DNA from: Mangrovicoccus ximenensis
GTDB taxonomy: Bacteria; Pseudomonadota; Alphaproteobacteria; Rhodobacterales; Rhodobacteraceae
Direction: 5' to 3'
Assembly: GCF_003056725.1 (NCBI RefSeq)
Contig: NZ_QBKZ01000001.1
Span: forward strand, 42,501 to 80,000
DNA: 37,500 nucleotides
Shown here: piece by piece, positions 7,370 to 15,239 of the stretch
Numbering within the stretch: the first letter of the stretch is position 1
Layout of the letters: every line of letters starts with the position of its first letter
Notes under the pieces: generated by a model
The model's database searches: none
Told to the model about the DNA's origin: nothing
What the model saw: the letters and a program-made list of their open reading frames with translations, nothing else
Translations under genes and position numbers: made by a program

Positions 7370-7655
7370 TTGATAGATCCTTTCGATGACCTATGTTGTG
7401 TTGAAGGGATATCTATATGATCCGATCGATTGCATAAGACCCGCGGTAGCAATAGAACGGGGAAAGTATACAGAAAAGACAGTTCTTTTCAATTTCGATT
7501 ATCTATATATTAGTTCGTTTCTATTTCTAGATATCTATTTCTATATATTAGTATTAGTTAGTAGTACTATTCTATTAGTTAGCGATCCCGGCTCTGTGAG
7601 TTCTTTCTTCCGTGATGAACTGTCGGCACCAGTCCTCCATTTTTTCTCTGTGGAT
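7370..7655 (+). other. plant plastid DNA (inverted-repeat rps12-trnV spacer-like)
   Basis: Base composition falls sharply and the text (GACCCGCGGTAGCAATAGAA, CGGGGAAAGTATACAGAAAA, AGCGATCCCGGCTCTGTGAG, TTCTTTCTTCCGTGATGAAC) matches my memory of the spacer upstream of trnV-GAC in the chloroplast inverted repeat. It has no protein-coding content and no tRNA within this piece. It could also be a nuclear or mitochondrial copy of plastid DNA. It joins IS3-type bacterial sequence at about 7655. Confidence 0.7.
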
Positions 7656-7935
7656 TGGCGACGCGGATGCCGGCGAGCCAGATGCGGTCGGGCGCGGCGG
7701 CCTTGAAATTTCGCCTCAGGAGGTTCGGCGCAATGCCGAAATTGTGTCGGCTGTCTGTCGTCTGCGGGACACGGCGTCCTTTTGTACGGCGGGCGGATAT
7801 CGCTCGTCATTTCCCTCGGACCGATGGCGGTCAAAGGCTCGCTCTTTCTTGAGCTTGGGCACCGTCTTCCTGGCAACCCGGATGCCTTGGACCCCCAGTT
7901 GGTGGCCTTGTTGCACAAAGATGCTCCAGGATTCA
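7656..7935 (-). pseudogene. IS3-family transposase OrfB remnant, frameshifted
   Basis: Minus-strand reading gives GIRVARKTVPKLKKERA in one frame and then RRVPQTTDSRHNFGIAP, NLLRRNFKAAAPDRIWLA in another. G.RVARKTVA.LM...(L) followed by RR.....TTDS.H...IAPNLL.R.F.A..PD..W is the conserved linker and start of the IS3 catalytic core. The frame change between the two parts means no full protein can be made. A second diverged copy lies at 15640-15905. Confidence 0.75.
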
Positions 7936-7971
7936 CCCGGCCGCCGCCGTGGCAATGCGCTCCGTGGAACA
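7936..7971. repeat. 36-base repeat shared with 1332-1367
   Basis: Exact second copy of the 36-base word at 1332-1367. Here it lies between an IS3 remnant and an unassigned minus-strand frame. Confidence 0.7.
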
Positions 7972-8009
7972 GGCGGGCGCTTCCGGAGCGAAGGGCGCAG
8001 GCCGCCTCC

Positions 8010-8216
8010 TCACGGGAGCGTCGCATTGCGCGGCGGGAGGAGCCGGATGTCATGGCCGGTCCCGGACAGATCGCGGCCCCGGAAATGGGCGCCGCCGAGG
8101 ACCTCTTCCGCGATCTTGCAGGGCGCGTTTCGGGACATGAACCGCAGGAAGCGGTTCCGGGGCACGCGCTTCTTCGGAATGGCCCTGCATTCGGCATCTG
8201 CTCGGTGCAGCTGAAA
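8010..8216 (-). CDS. unrecognised C-terminal ORF fragment
   Basis: A minus-strand frame with stop at about 8010 reads RAIPKKRVPRNRFLRFMSRN, then APCKIAEEVLGGAHFRGRDL and GTGHDIRLLPPRN. It is basic and lacks low-complexity runs, so it may be a real protein end, but I do not know the family. It is fused in frame to the glycosidase fragment above only because the two pieces were joined at 8217. Confidence 0.3.
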   Translation of the reverse strand, partial: FQLHRADAECRAIPKKRVPRNRFLRFMSRNAPCKIAEEVLGGAHFRGRDLSGTGHDIRLLPPRNATLP

Positions 8217-8510
8217 GCCGCGGCCGCCATCGGCGAAGCCGATCAGCATCGGACCGGATCCGGTCTCGACCATCCGCGCGGCATAGCGGCGGCAGGGCAG
8301 CGCGCCGTCGAGGAACGGACCCGGCGCGATCGTCCAAGGCCCGCGCGGGTCGTCGGCCACCAGATGGTGCGAGCCGGTCACCGGCGCTTGCGGCGCCTGG
8401 CGGATATAGGCCTCCGACCAGTGATCGGCGGCGGTGCAGAACAGGCAGTGCCAGCGGCCGCCCAGCCGGAAGACCTGCGGCACTTCGAGCTGGCCGAAGC
8501 CCATGCCGCC
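8217..8510 (-). CDS. glycoside hydrolase (five-bladed propeller, GH43/GH68-like), internal fragment
   Basis: The minus frame reads MGFGQLEVPQVFRLGGRWHC, then LFCTAADHWSEAYIRQAP, then SHHLVADDPRGPWTIAPG and [23 protein letters not shown]......G.HH.VAD.P.GPW is typical of GH43/GH32/GH68-like blades, with a conserved Glu near the start. The remaining C-terminus lies on the plus strand at 11985-12107; the last 36 bases here (8217-8252) are the reverse complement of 11985-12020. Substrate not determined. Confidence 0.6.
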
Positions 8511-9069
8511 TCCGGCGCAGCGGGCTCCGCCGGTCCCAAATGCACCTCGCAGTCCGGTCCCGCTTCGCAATGGACCGGGGCCCGGGGAGGCCCGGCCTGC
8601 CTTGCCTGTTCCGCCAGCGGCCTGATCTATGCCGGCAACGGCGCGATCCTCGACATGGACGCAACCCGGCCGGTCCGCCAGGCCGGGGCGGGATCGGTCC
8701 GGAGCATGATCGACCGGACAGGCGGCACCTTCGGCATCGTGCCGCAACGGCTGACCGCCGGCACGGCCCATGGCCCATGGCCCCGCATGCCGCCTCCGGC
8801 GCAGCGGGCTCCGCCGGTCCAAAATTCACCTCGCAGTCCGGTCCCGCTTCGCAATGGACCGGTGCCCGGGGAGGCCCGGCCTGCCTTGCCTGTTCCGCCA
8901 GCGGCCTGATCTATGTCGGCAACGGCGCGATCCTCGACATGGACGCAACCCGGCCGGTCCGCCAGGCCGGGGCGGGATCGGTCCGGAGCATGATCGACCG
9001 GACAGGCGGCACCTTCGGCATCGTGCCGCAACGCCTGACCGCCGGCACGGCCCATGGCCCATGGCCCCG
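8503..9069. repeat. imperfect 284-base tandem duplication
   Basis: The segment from 8503 repeats from 8787 with only about five base changes (for example GTCCCAAATGCACC against GTCCAAAATTCACC, and CTATGCCGGC against CTATGTCGGC). The unit is not a multiple of three, so the same protein text moves to another frame in the second copy. Both copies encode part of an IS1182-type transposase. Confidence 0.9.
8540..8786 (+). pseudogene. IS1182-like transposase fragment, copy 1
   Basis: The frame reads SGLIYAGNGAILDMDATRPV, then RQAGAGSVRSMIDRTGGTFG and IVPQRLTAGTAHG. In IS1182 transposases the matching stretch is (N)YLID...(V)I.DV.A(T).A.R.AEV....MIER...RFG..P.RLAADTAYG. Here the conserved DTAYG has become GTAHG, removing the catalytic Asp, so this copy looks inactive. 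Upstream text (ASQWTGARGGPACLACSASG) is also repeated. Confidence 0.65.
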
Positions 9070-9070
9070 C
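8824..9070 (+). pseudogene. IS1182-like transposase fragment, copy 2
   Basis: Second copy of the same transposase text in a different frame, with YAGNG changed to YVGNG. It also ends at TAGTAHG, then runs through CATGGCCCATGGCCCCG into an aldehyde dehydrogenase fragment. The same 17-base word closes copy 1 (8769-8785) and recurs at 13894-13910. Confidence 0.65.
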
Positions 9071-9375
9071 GACACCCCGCTTTTCACGCCGCATGGCCGC
9101 CATCTCGTCGCGGGCGAGTGGGTCGCCTCGGCGCAGACCTTCGCCTCCGATCCCGCCCATGGCCCCGCGCATGCGTTCTCCGCCGGCACCGTCGAGCTGG
9201 TCGACCGCGCCTGCGAAGCCGCCGAAGACGCGTTCTGGTCCTATGGCTACGCCAGCCGCGACCAGCGCGCCGCCTTCCTCGAGGCGATCGCCGGCGAGAT
9301 CGAGGCCCGCGCCGCCCAGATCACCGAGATCGGCTGCCAGGAAACCGGCCTGCCCGCCGGCGGCCATCGGGCGAA
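9071..9375 (+). CDS. NADP-type aldehyde dehydrogenase (2-oxoglutarate semialdehyde dehydrogenase-like), N-terminal fragment
   Basis: The frame reads TPHGRHLVAGEWVASAQTFA, then DPAHGPAHAFSAGTVELVDR, then ACEAAEDAFWSYGYASRDQR and AAFLEAIAGEIEARAAQITE, GCQETGLPA. The order (G.H.IAGEWV, (F)...(G)T.E.VD.A..AAE.AFW.Y, R..FL..IA.EIEA....I...G..ETGLP) is that of the KGSADH clade used in sugar-acid, hydroxyproline or carnitine breakdown. The catalytic Cys and Glu lie beyond the break. The start codon is not certain because the piece begins at a repeat join. Confidence 0.8.
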
Positions 9376-9636
9376 ACCCGGTGGCCGGCCGCCGCCGCCC
9401 CCGCGTGGCGCGCATGCCGGATCCGTTAACCCGGAAGGCATCGGCCAGACGGGACGTTGCCTCGCACGATGTTTCCGGAGGCAAGTGCGCGGTTGTCCCG
9501 CTTGGCCGGGCCCTTCCGGACGCTTGGCACATGCGGCCGCTGCGCCAAGCCCCGCCGGCGCAACATGTCATCGGAGCCCCCGCTGAGCGGACTGCCGGGC
9601 CGGACGCCGAGCTATGGCTGAAAATGGGTGATGGGG

Positions 9637-9915
9637 CCTGAGACCGGGGCGACCTCGGAGCGGACGGCGCAGGCGCGTCTCGGGCTGCCGGATCACGCGA
9701 TGATCGACATGGGCGATTTCGCCGGCGGGATGCTGAAATACCTCGCCCGCCATCCGGTCGCGCGGGTCACCGTTGCGGGCGGCATCGGCAAGCTCGCCAA
9801 GCTCGGCCAGGGCGCGATCGACCTGCATTCCGCGCGCAGCCAGGTGGATTTCGCGGCGCTGGCGCAGCTGGCCGGACGGCCGGATCTGGCGCGATGCAAC
9901 ACCGCGCTCGAGGCG
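9637..9915 (+). CDS. cbiD: cobalt-precorrin-5B C1-methyltransferase CbiD, fragment
   Basis: The frame reads GATSERTAQARLGLPDHAMI, then DMGDFAGGMLKYLARHPVAR, then VTVAGGIGKLAKLGQGAIDL and HSARSQVDFAALAQLAG. (M)GDF.G.MLKYL..HP......GG.GK..KL..G..DLHS.RS.VD is diagnostic of CbiD, which methylates C1 and releases the two-carbon unit during corrin ring contraction. It is the C-terminal half of a protein of about 360 residues. Other corrin genes in the window (CobL at 11090-11403, CobS at 33935-34275) suggest the source genome has a cob cluster, but they are not adjacent here. The stretch 9376-9636 before it has no gene I recognise. Confidence 0.9.
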
Positions 9916-10499
9916 CTGACCCTGCATCCCCGGTCCTCCGTCGCCGCGAGCCGCGATGGATGTCCGCGGGCGGTCTCCTCAATGCCCCCGGGATATCGGC
10001 GGCTGCCGGGCCGGTCCACGCATCAGGTCCGGAAAGCGGTGGGCGCGCCCCTTTCGCCATCTCCAGCCAAGCTGCCGCAATGCCTCCGGGGCAAGGGCCG
10101 GCGTGACCGCCCGCGCGGTTTGCCTCGAGTCCCCGCCGCGACACGCGCCGGATCGCAGTCTCCGTCCCGCGCGGGACCCGGCCGGACGATCCTCGCGTTC
10201 CTGCCGGCCAGCGCGCCGACCGGACATCGATCCGGGAGATCGATTTCCCGAAGCACGCAGGCCACGGCGCGGGGGGCCGGTGCCATGCACTTGGCGCGCC
10301 GGAGCCTCCATGCCTCCGCCTGCTCCGTCAGGATCGCTCCTGCCAGCCTGCGGATCGCGGCCTCGCTGGGAAGTCGGGAGGACCGGACCTGTTAGCGGGG
10401 GACAGATTTCCCGGCCAACGCCGGCGACGTCCGTCCGCCGCGTGATCGCGCCGTCCAGCCGCTCGATCGGGATCGCGCAGGAGCGGGCGGGCCCCGTGG
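9916..10499. other. GC-rich stretch, possible IS256-type remnant on minus strand
   Basis: No clear gene. A minus-strand frame near 10245-10385 reads AAIRRLAGAILTEQAEAW, which resembles the end of IS256 (Mutator) transposases (RL.GAIL.EQ.DEW), but the expected RRYM.LE motif after it is not clean. Treat as uncertain. Confidence 0.3.
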
Positions 10500-10711
10500 C
10501 GCCAGCGGCGCTGCCGATCGCCGACACGACCGGCGCCGGCGACTGCCTGGCGGGCTGGTTCCTGGCCTGCCGCGCCCGCGGGCTCGGCCCCGAGGCCGCC
10601 CTGAATGATGCGGTGACCGCCGCGACCCTGTCCTGCGGATCGGTGGGTGCCCAGGCGGGCTATCCGCTACCCCAGGATGTCGACACGTGCAAAGGACGAG
10701 AAACGACATGA
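10500..10711 (+). CDS. PfkB-family sugar kinase, C-terminal fragment
   Basis: The frame reads LPIADTTGAGDCLAGWFLAC, then RARGLGPEAALNDAVTAATL and SCGSVGAQAGYPLPQDVD, stop TGA at 10709-10711. DTTGAGD is the second PfkB signature, with GAGD forming the anion hole and the Asp as catalytic base. The substrate-binding N-terminal part is missing. The stop overlaps the ATG of the next gene (ATGA at 10708-10711), indicating a translationally coupled operon in the source genome. PfkB kinases next to BtpA/SgcQ proteins are common in sugar and nucleoside catabolic operons. Confidence 0.85.
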
Positions 10712-10805
10712 ACGCACCCGTGGTGATGCCCCCGAAGGGCGATACGCTCGGCCGCCTCTTCGCCAAGAGGAAGCCGATCATCGGCGTGGTCCACCTGGCC
10801 GCGCT
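10708..10805 (+). CDS. BtpA/SgcQ-family protein, N-terminal piece
   Basis: The ATG at 10708 overlaps the pfkB stop. The product begins MNAPVVMPPKGDTLGRLF and continues AKRKPIIGVVHLAALxx, the first beta strand of the BtpA (TIM-barrel) family. After 10805 the frame loses similarity. The 38 bases at 10768-10805 are the reverse complement of 29060-29097, which continues the same family into PGAPRYDG. A C-terminal piece lies at 13484-13790. BtpA was first tied to photosystem I; bacterial SgcQ-like members sit in sugar operons, which fits the kinase neighbour. Confidence 0.8.
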
Positions 10806-11089
10806 CTGCCGCGCGGGGCGTCGTTCTGTCTGCGACCGTCCAGGGTGGCCCCGCGCCTGGCCGCGGTGCAGGCCTGCAAGCGCACCGGGGTTTTGTCGCA
10901 GTCCGCCACCGCGGATTGCCCTGTAGGGTCGTGCCGGAACTGGCAGGGAGCGGGCGCGTGGCGGCAGGACGGCAGGAGGCAGAGGTCTGGGCGGACGAAA
11001 CGCAGCGGGTGGCGCTCTGGCTCGTTCCGGGCGTGGTGCCCGACCGTCTGGCGGAGGCGTTCCGGCAGGCCTCGGGGCGCTCCGGCCGG

Positions 11090-11403
11090 CTTCTTTCCAA
11101 TTTCCGCGGGCTGCGCGCCGTCGCGGGTCAGCGCCAGGAGCCGCTGGCCCGGGGAGAGCAGCGGCAGGATCTGTTCGGCAGGGCGGCCATGGACGGTCAG
11201 GGTCTCGGCATCGGCGAGCCCCCAGCCCATCCGCGCCGCCGCCCATTGGAAGGCCGAAAGCTGCGGATGCAGCGTGATGTCCCCGCGCGGGAATGCCTCG
11301 AGGAAGCGGGTGCCCGCGGAGAACCAGAGCGGATCGCCGGTCACCAGCACGGCGACGCGGCGCGGCGCGAGGCCGGCGATCTCGGCTTCGAGCCGGGGAA
11401 GCC
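11090..11403 (-). CDS. cobL: precorrin-6Y C5,15-methyltransferase (CobL/CbiE domain), fragment
   Basis: The minus frame reads LEAEIAGLAPRRVAVLVTGD, then PLWFSAGTRFLEAFPRGDIT, then LHPQLSAFQWAAARMGWGLA and DAETLTVHGRPAEQILPLLS, GQRLLALTRDGAQPAEI. VLVTGDP.(W)...G...L......... PQ.SAFQ.A.A...W.L.(D).. L..HGRP corresponds to the SAM-binding tetrapyrrole methylase fold of CobL/CbiE. The very N-terminus (G.G.DG.) and the CbiT half are missing. The stretch 10806-11089 has nothing I recognise. Confidence 0.88.
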
Positions 11404-11690
11404 GCCGGATCCGGCTGGCCGAGCCGCGCCGCCAGCGCCTCGCCGAACGGGCGCCAGCGGCGCAGCCGGTCCAGTTTCCGGGGGGCCCAATCGTGATCTT
11501 CCGCGCGCACCGGAGTGATCGCCGGGGGCGGTGCCACCGGCGCGAGCGGATGCGCAATGTTCCAGGCATCCACTGCCTCGTGCAGGATATCCGTCACGAC
11601 TGCAGCTTCGGCCGCGCTGCTGACGCGCCGCCGAAGCTCCTGGCGCATGGCCTCGATCATGGCATCCGCTTCCGGCGGCGGAGGAGCCCT
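11404..11690 (-). CDS. unassigned minus-strand ORF fragment
   Basis: A frame reads AMIEAMRQELRRRVSSAAEA, then AVVTDILHEAVDAWNIAHPL, then [20 protein letters not shown] and EALAARLG. It is helical and looks protein-like, with bacterial codon use. It is not the normal N-terminus of CobL, whose piece follows in another frame, so a join lies near 11404. I cannot name the family. Confidence 0.35.
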
Positions 11691-11694
11691 GCGC

Positions 11695-11984
11695 AGCCAG
11701 ATTTGGCCCGGGGACGGCACGTCTTGGCCCGCGGACCTTGAGGCCAGCCGGGCCTGGATGCCGCTGACGCTCAAGCCCGGCGAGACGCCGGTCAAGGCGT
11801 TGGCGCTCGCCTTCGCGCGCAGCTGGCTCGAGGATCCCGCCGACCGCGAAGCGCAGGCGCTGAAATGGGCGGAGAATTTCCGCAACGGATCGCGGCTGGC
11901 CGATCTCGCCGCCGCCGCCCGGGAGGCCATCGCCGGGGCCGCGCAATCCGCGCCGCCGGAGCGGTTCCTGCTGAACATCGACCA
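11695..11984 (+). CDS. nSTAND-type NTPase (WD40-associated), piece before Walker B
   Basis: The frame reads [20 protein letters not shown], then [20 protein letters not shown], then [20 protein letters not shown] and [21 protein letters not shown]............(L)..L...(A)..........FLLNID is the stretch between Walker A and Walker B of nSTAND1-like signal NTPases. The 19 bases at 11966-11984 recur exactly at 19439-19457, where the protein continues LLLNIDQGEELYTRA. The Walker A GxxGxGKS is not in this piece. The in-frame stop at 11992-11994 belongs to the next, unrelated piece. Confidence 0.7.
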
Positions 11985-12107
11985 CCGATGCTGATCGGCT
12001 TCGCCGATGGCGGCCGCGGCGCCTTCGGCGGCTGGATCATGGACCCCGAGCCGCTCTGCGTGACGCCCGACGGGCAGCTCAGGCTGGCGGCGGAAGCCAA
12101 GCCCTGA
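11985..12107 (+). CDS. glycoside hydrolase C-terminal end (continues 8217-8510)
   Basis: The frame [20 protein letters not shown], then [19 protein letters not shown], ends TGA at 12105-12107. Its first 36 bases equal the reverse complement of 8217-8252, so this is the missing tail of the glycosidase seen on the minus strand 3.5 kb earlier. Read together they give an uninterrupted protein end of about 135 residues. The ATG is inside the gene and is not a start. The 170 bases after it hold no gene. Confidence 0.65.
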   Translation, partial: PMLIGFADGGRGAFGGWIMDPEPLCVTPDGQLRLAAEAKP

Positions 12108-12279
12108 CCTATCAGCTCCGGCTGCCGCCATCTTTCCGGCGGCGGCGCGCCCCGGGCATGCGGAGCAAGACGGAAAGTGCCGGGACTGCGGCTGCTCCCG
12201 AGGGCCAGCTTGCGGCTCCGGGCCAGCGGAACCATGTCCGGGCGTCCCGCCCGGGCTGGGGAAGGCCGGGACCGGTCAG

Positions 12280-12577
12280 GCCCGAGCGGCAGGATGGCGT
12301 CGGCGACATGGCCGACCAGCGCGGCATCGTGGCTGACCAGCATCACCGCGCAGCCGCCGCTGCGGGCGGTTTGCTCCAGCAGGGCGATCACCCTGGCCTG
12401 GGTGATCGGGTCGAGCCGCGAGGTGGGTTCGTCGGCGAAGATCACCTTCGGCCCGGCGAGCATCAGCCGCAGGAGCGACAGCCGCTGCAGCTCGCCGCCC
12501 GAGACCGCGCCGGGGGTCCGCTCCAGCAGTTGCGGATCGAGGCCGAGCTCCGCGGCAAGTTCCGCGATCCGGCCCGG
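12280..12577 (-). CDS. ABC transporter ATP-binding protein (oligopeptide/nickel type), C-terminal fragment
   Basis: The minus frame reads [20 protein letters not shown], then [20 protein letters not shown], then [20 protein letters not shown] and [20 protein letters not shown]. It contains the signature SGGELQR, Walker B VIFADEP with catalytic Glu, the D-loop LDP and the H-loop His in SHD. The style fits the DppD/DppF family. Walker A is missing because a plant retroelement begins at 12586. The transported substrate is not indicated. Confidence 0.88.
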
Positions 12578-12585
12578 GGAAAGGA

Positions 12586-12880
12586 AGAACATGAAGAGCA
12601 TCTTCGTCTAGCTTTAGAGAAACTACGTGAGCATCAGCTTTATGCCAAGTTCAGTAAATGTGAATTTTGGTTGTCCGAAGTGAAGTTTCTTGGTCATGTC
12701 ATCTCGTCTGGAGGAGTGGCAGTAGATCCAAGCAATGTGGAGTCAGTGTTAAGTTGGAAGCAACCCAAGACGGTTTCAGAAATTCGTAGTTTCCTTGGAC
12801 TTGCAGGGTATTACCGCAGGTTTATTGAGAACTTTTCAAAGATCGCCAGACCAATGACTCGTCTGCTTCAGAAGGAAGTG
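12586..12880 (+). mobile_element. plant Ty3/gypsy retrotransposon polyprotein, RT-RNase H junction
   Basis: The frame reads [20 protein letters not shown], then [20 protein letters not shown], then [20 protein letters not shown] and [42 protein letters not shown]...V.FLGH..S..G..VDP.K...V..W..P.....[23 protein letters not shown] is the RT thumb/connection region of plant gypsy elements. Codon use is AT-balanced, unlike the flanking bacterial DNA. It enters and leaves within the same reading frame as bacterial pieces, giving a long but meaningless fused ORF. Confidence 0.93.
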
Positions 12881-13483
12881 TTGAGAGACTTGCCCTTAGG
12901 GCAAGCCGGGGCGGGACAAACGATCTTTGCCAGATCCACTCCCGACCATCCCATCCTCCATCCCGCCGTCCTCTCCGCCTCCGTGGCTTGCATCACCACG
13001 ACCTTGGCACATCGCGATGCCGTCCGGGGAGGGCGGCAACAATCCCATCTCGGGGGCAGGCAGCGCCGCCGGCCGGGGCGGAGCAGGCGGACAGGGCGCC
13101 GGAGAAATGGCCCGCCGGCTCCCCCGTCCAGAGCCAACCCCGCAGCGCTGCTCCCAGGCGATCGACGGCGGGACCGGCACCCGGACCGGACGGCGTTGCC
13201 CTGCGCGTCTTGTGGCCGGTGCCCGACCGGAATAGCGCGCCATTCCGGAGCCGCACCCCTGGAGGCTCCGGTTCCGTCGTCCCTGCCTCGATCTGCGGCA
13301 CGGGCCGGAGGGCGTCTCCTGTCTCGGCCTGCCCCGGAACGGGCGCCCGGCCTTGCGGGACCGCCCCGCCATGCCCCCCCCTGCAGCCGAACCGTCCTCG
13401 GAGAGATTTCCGTCCGGCGCGGGCGCTGGAGGCGCGGCAATCCTGACGGGGACAACGGGCGGAGCCGCCCCGTTCCCGGCCGA
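12881..13483. other. GC-rich stretch without recognisable gene
   Basis: Both strands carry long open frames from composition alone, and none has a motif I can name. A short inverted repeat (CTTGCCCTTAGGGCAAG) marks the retroelement boundary near 12890-12906. Confidence 0.4.
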
Positions 13484-13790
13484 TCGACGGGATTCCACCA
13501 GACCGCATCCTTCTTCAGCCACTGGCCGACGATGGCGCCGTCGGCGACGCCCATCAGGGTCGGCACCTGCTCGGGGTTGAGGCCCGATCCGACGATCACC
13601 GGCAGATGGGTGCCTGCGCGGACCTGCTCGACCTCTTCGGGCTGCGTCGGCGAGCCGGTGCGCTGGCCGGTGGCGATCAGCACGTCGGCGCCGAACCATT
13701 CGGCATCGGTCGCCTGCTCGGTGATGGTGCGGTCGGCGGTGATGGCGTGGGCGCCGAATTTCACGTGGACATCGGCCAGGATCGGGACGG
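13484..13790 (-). CDS. BtpA/SgcQ-family protein, C-terminal piece
   Basis: The minus frame reads [20 protein letters not shown], then [20 protein letters not shown], then [20 protein letters not shown] and [33 protein letters not shown]...(L/I)....(I)........ AD..I.TG..TG..T....... R...(D).P...GSG......... AD..IVG...K.(DG)..(W)NPVD fits the BtpA barrel end with its phosphate-binding GSG loop. It is likely the same gene as 10708-10805 and 28706-29097, now in three places. Confidence 0.8.
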
Positions 13791-14388
13791 TCCGGCCGGG
13801 TCTCGGCGGCAGCCATGCGTCGGGGGGGCGGGAAGGAACCCGGACCGCGCCCGCCCCGCTTGCGCGCAGAGCTTCGGTCCGGAGGCCGCCAAGCATGGCC
13901 CATGGCCCCGAATGTTGCCGCAAGCCATCCGCCACGGCAGATCGGGACGCAGTGCCGGTCCCTGAAGGAGCCGACAGACCCGCCGACTCCGTCCGGCCCG
14001 GCGGCATAGCCCTCGCGCTCCATGCGGTGGCCGATGCGGGTGATGCGGCCGTTGATCCAATGGGATGAACTGCCTTCCCGCCAAACCCTCGCTCTCCCTG
14101 GCGGTTGCCGCCGCCGGCTGGGTGGGTGTCCGTTCGCCCGGAGATTGCCCCGCCATCCAATTTCCGCCACCTCCGAGACACGACCATGCCGGTGCCGCCA
14201 TCGGTCCGGGGCCGATGGCGGACGGCATCCGGTGCGGGCGCCGGCCCTGCGGAGGGGGGCATCCCAACCTCGCCTGCCGCTGGCTTTGCCGCCGCGATCC
14301 GACGGGCCGCGGTCCGGATCATCCGTCCTTCCCGAAGGCCCGTCATGGCCGCTTCCGCGATGGCGGTCCGGTGCGCCGTCGCTTCGGG
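13791..14388. other. GC-rich stretch without recognisable gene
   Basis: No recognisable gene on either strand. CATGGCCCATGGCCCCG at 13894-13910 is the same word that ends both IS1182-like copies at 8769-8785 and 9053-9069, so part of this may be transposon-derived. Confidence 0.35.
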
Positions 14389-14665
14389 AGCGGCGGGTCA
14401 GCGGATCGACCCAGAGCCGCTTGATCTCCGCCGTCTCGCCGCCCGTGCCTTTCACGCCGACGCAGCCCGCGGGCAGCCCGTCCGAGAAGGCGATCAGGAA
14501 GCTGCCGCGCGGCGGCACCATGTCCGCCGCCTGCGGGTCGCGCGACAGGTTCACGTCGAAGCCCTGGGACAGGCGGCGGCCGAGCTCCGCGTAGTATTCG
14601 CCGAGGCAATGCAGCGCATCCGGCCCGCGAGGATCGGCCTCTGCGATCCGGACATGCTGCCGCCC
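14389..14665 (-). CDS. GNAT-family N-acetyltransferase, N-terminal/middle fragment
   Basis: The minus frame reads VRIAEADPRGPDALHCLGEY, then YAELGRRLSQGFDVNLSRDP, then MVPPRGSFLIAFSDGLPAGC and GVKGTGGETAEIKRLWVDP. (V)R.A.P..PDA......Y.AEL..R...GFD.......... PP.G.F(L)......(P)(A/V)GC.......AEIKR.WV.P is the opening of a GNAT domain up to strand 4. The acetyl-CoA pyrophosphate loop (R/Q-x-x-G-x-G/A) that should follow is missing because the frame is broken at about 14389. Confidence 0.8.
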
Positions 14666-14700
14666 CAGCGCCAGCGCCACCCGGTCCATCGCGTCGAGCA

Positions 14701-15015
14701 CACCTGCGCAGCATCGGCGTGCCGGTCGTGCATGACCTGCCGGGCGTCGGGCAGAACCTGCAGGACCACCTGGCAAGCTCGCTGAAACAGCGCCTGGTCA
14801 AGCCGGTCTCGCTGCTCGGCGCCACCAAGCCCTATGCGGCGGCGCTGGCGCTGTTCCGCTACTACACCACCGGCACCGGTCCGGTCGCGGGCCATGGCGT
14901 GGAGGTCATGTCCTTCCTCAAGACCCGCCCCGATCTGGTGGCACCGGACGTGCAGTGGCACTTCAACAACATCATGTATCGCGACCATGGCCGCGAGATC
15001 ATCAACGAGGCCAAT
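14701..15015 (+). CDS. GMC-family oxidoreductase (choline/alcohol dehydrogenase type), internal fragment
   Basis: The frame reads LRSIGVPVVHDLPGVGQNLQ, then DHLASSLKQRLVKPVSLLGA, then LFRYYTTGTGPVAGHGVEVM and FLKTRPDLVAPDVQWHFNNI. DLPGVG.NLQDH is the GMC signature in the FAD-binding domain, and G.G..A....E...F........PD.Q.HF belongs to the substrate domain. The N-terminal GxGxxG and the C-terminal catalytic His-Asn pair are outside the piece. It is cut at 15016 by plastid-like DNA. BetA-like or PEG/alcohol dehydrogenase members cannot be told apart. Confidence 0.85.
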
Positions 15016-15050
15016 CGAAACTTAAGAAACTCCAACCAGACTTTAAGAAA

Positions 15051-15080
15051 CAACAATCGGAACTTAAGTTCCGATTGTTG
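15051..15080. repeat. perfect 30-base palindrome
   Basis: CAACAATCGGAACTT followed by AAGTTCCGATTGTTG is its own reverse complement with no loop. A related direct repeat (AATCGAAACTTAAGAAAC) lies just upstream at 15013. Confidence 0.9.
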
Positions 15081-15239
15081 ATGTTTTATTCGAAAGGGCC
15101 AGACTATATATAAAGAAAGTAATCCAATTTAGATTCTTGGGTTTGTTATAAGAAAGAACAATGGGGAAGAAAAAATAGTTTTTTTATTTATTGCAACATG
15201 CTCGTTGATTCCTACCACTTAATCTTAATTTATTGTATC

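Noticed and set aside
9637..11403. A cobalamin biosynthesis operon (CbiD plus CobL near each other)
   Set aside because: They are on opposite strands, both truncated, with unrelated kinase and BtpA pieces between. The co-occurrence may reflect the source genome but not the order here.
12586..12880. A bacterial retron or diversity-generating retroelement reverse transcriptase
   Set aside because: The motif order ([22 protein letters not shown]) is that of Ty3/gypsy RT-RNase H and the codon use is plant-like. No template repeat, msr/msd or tropism-type protein is nearby.
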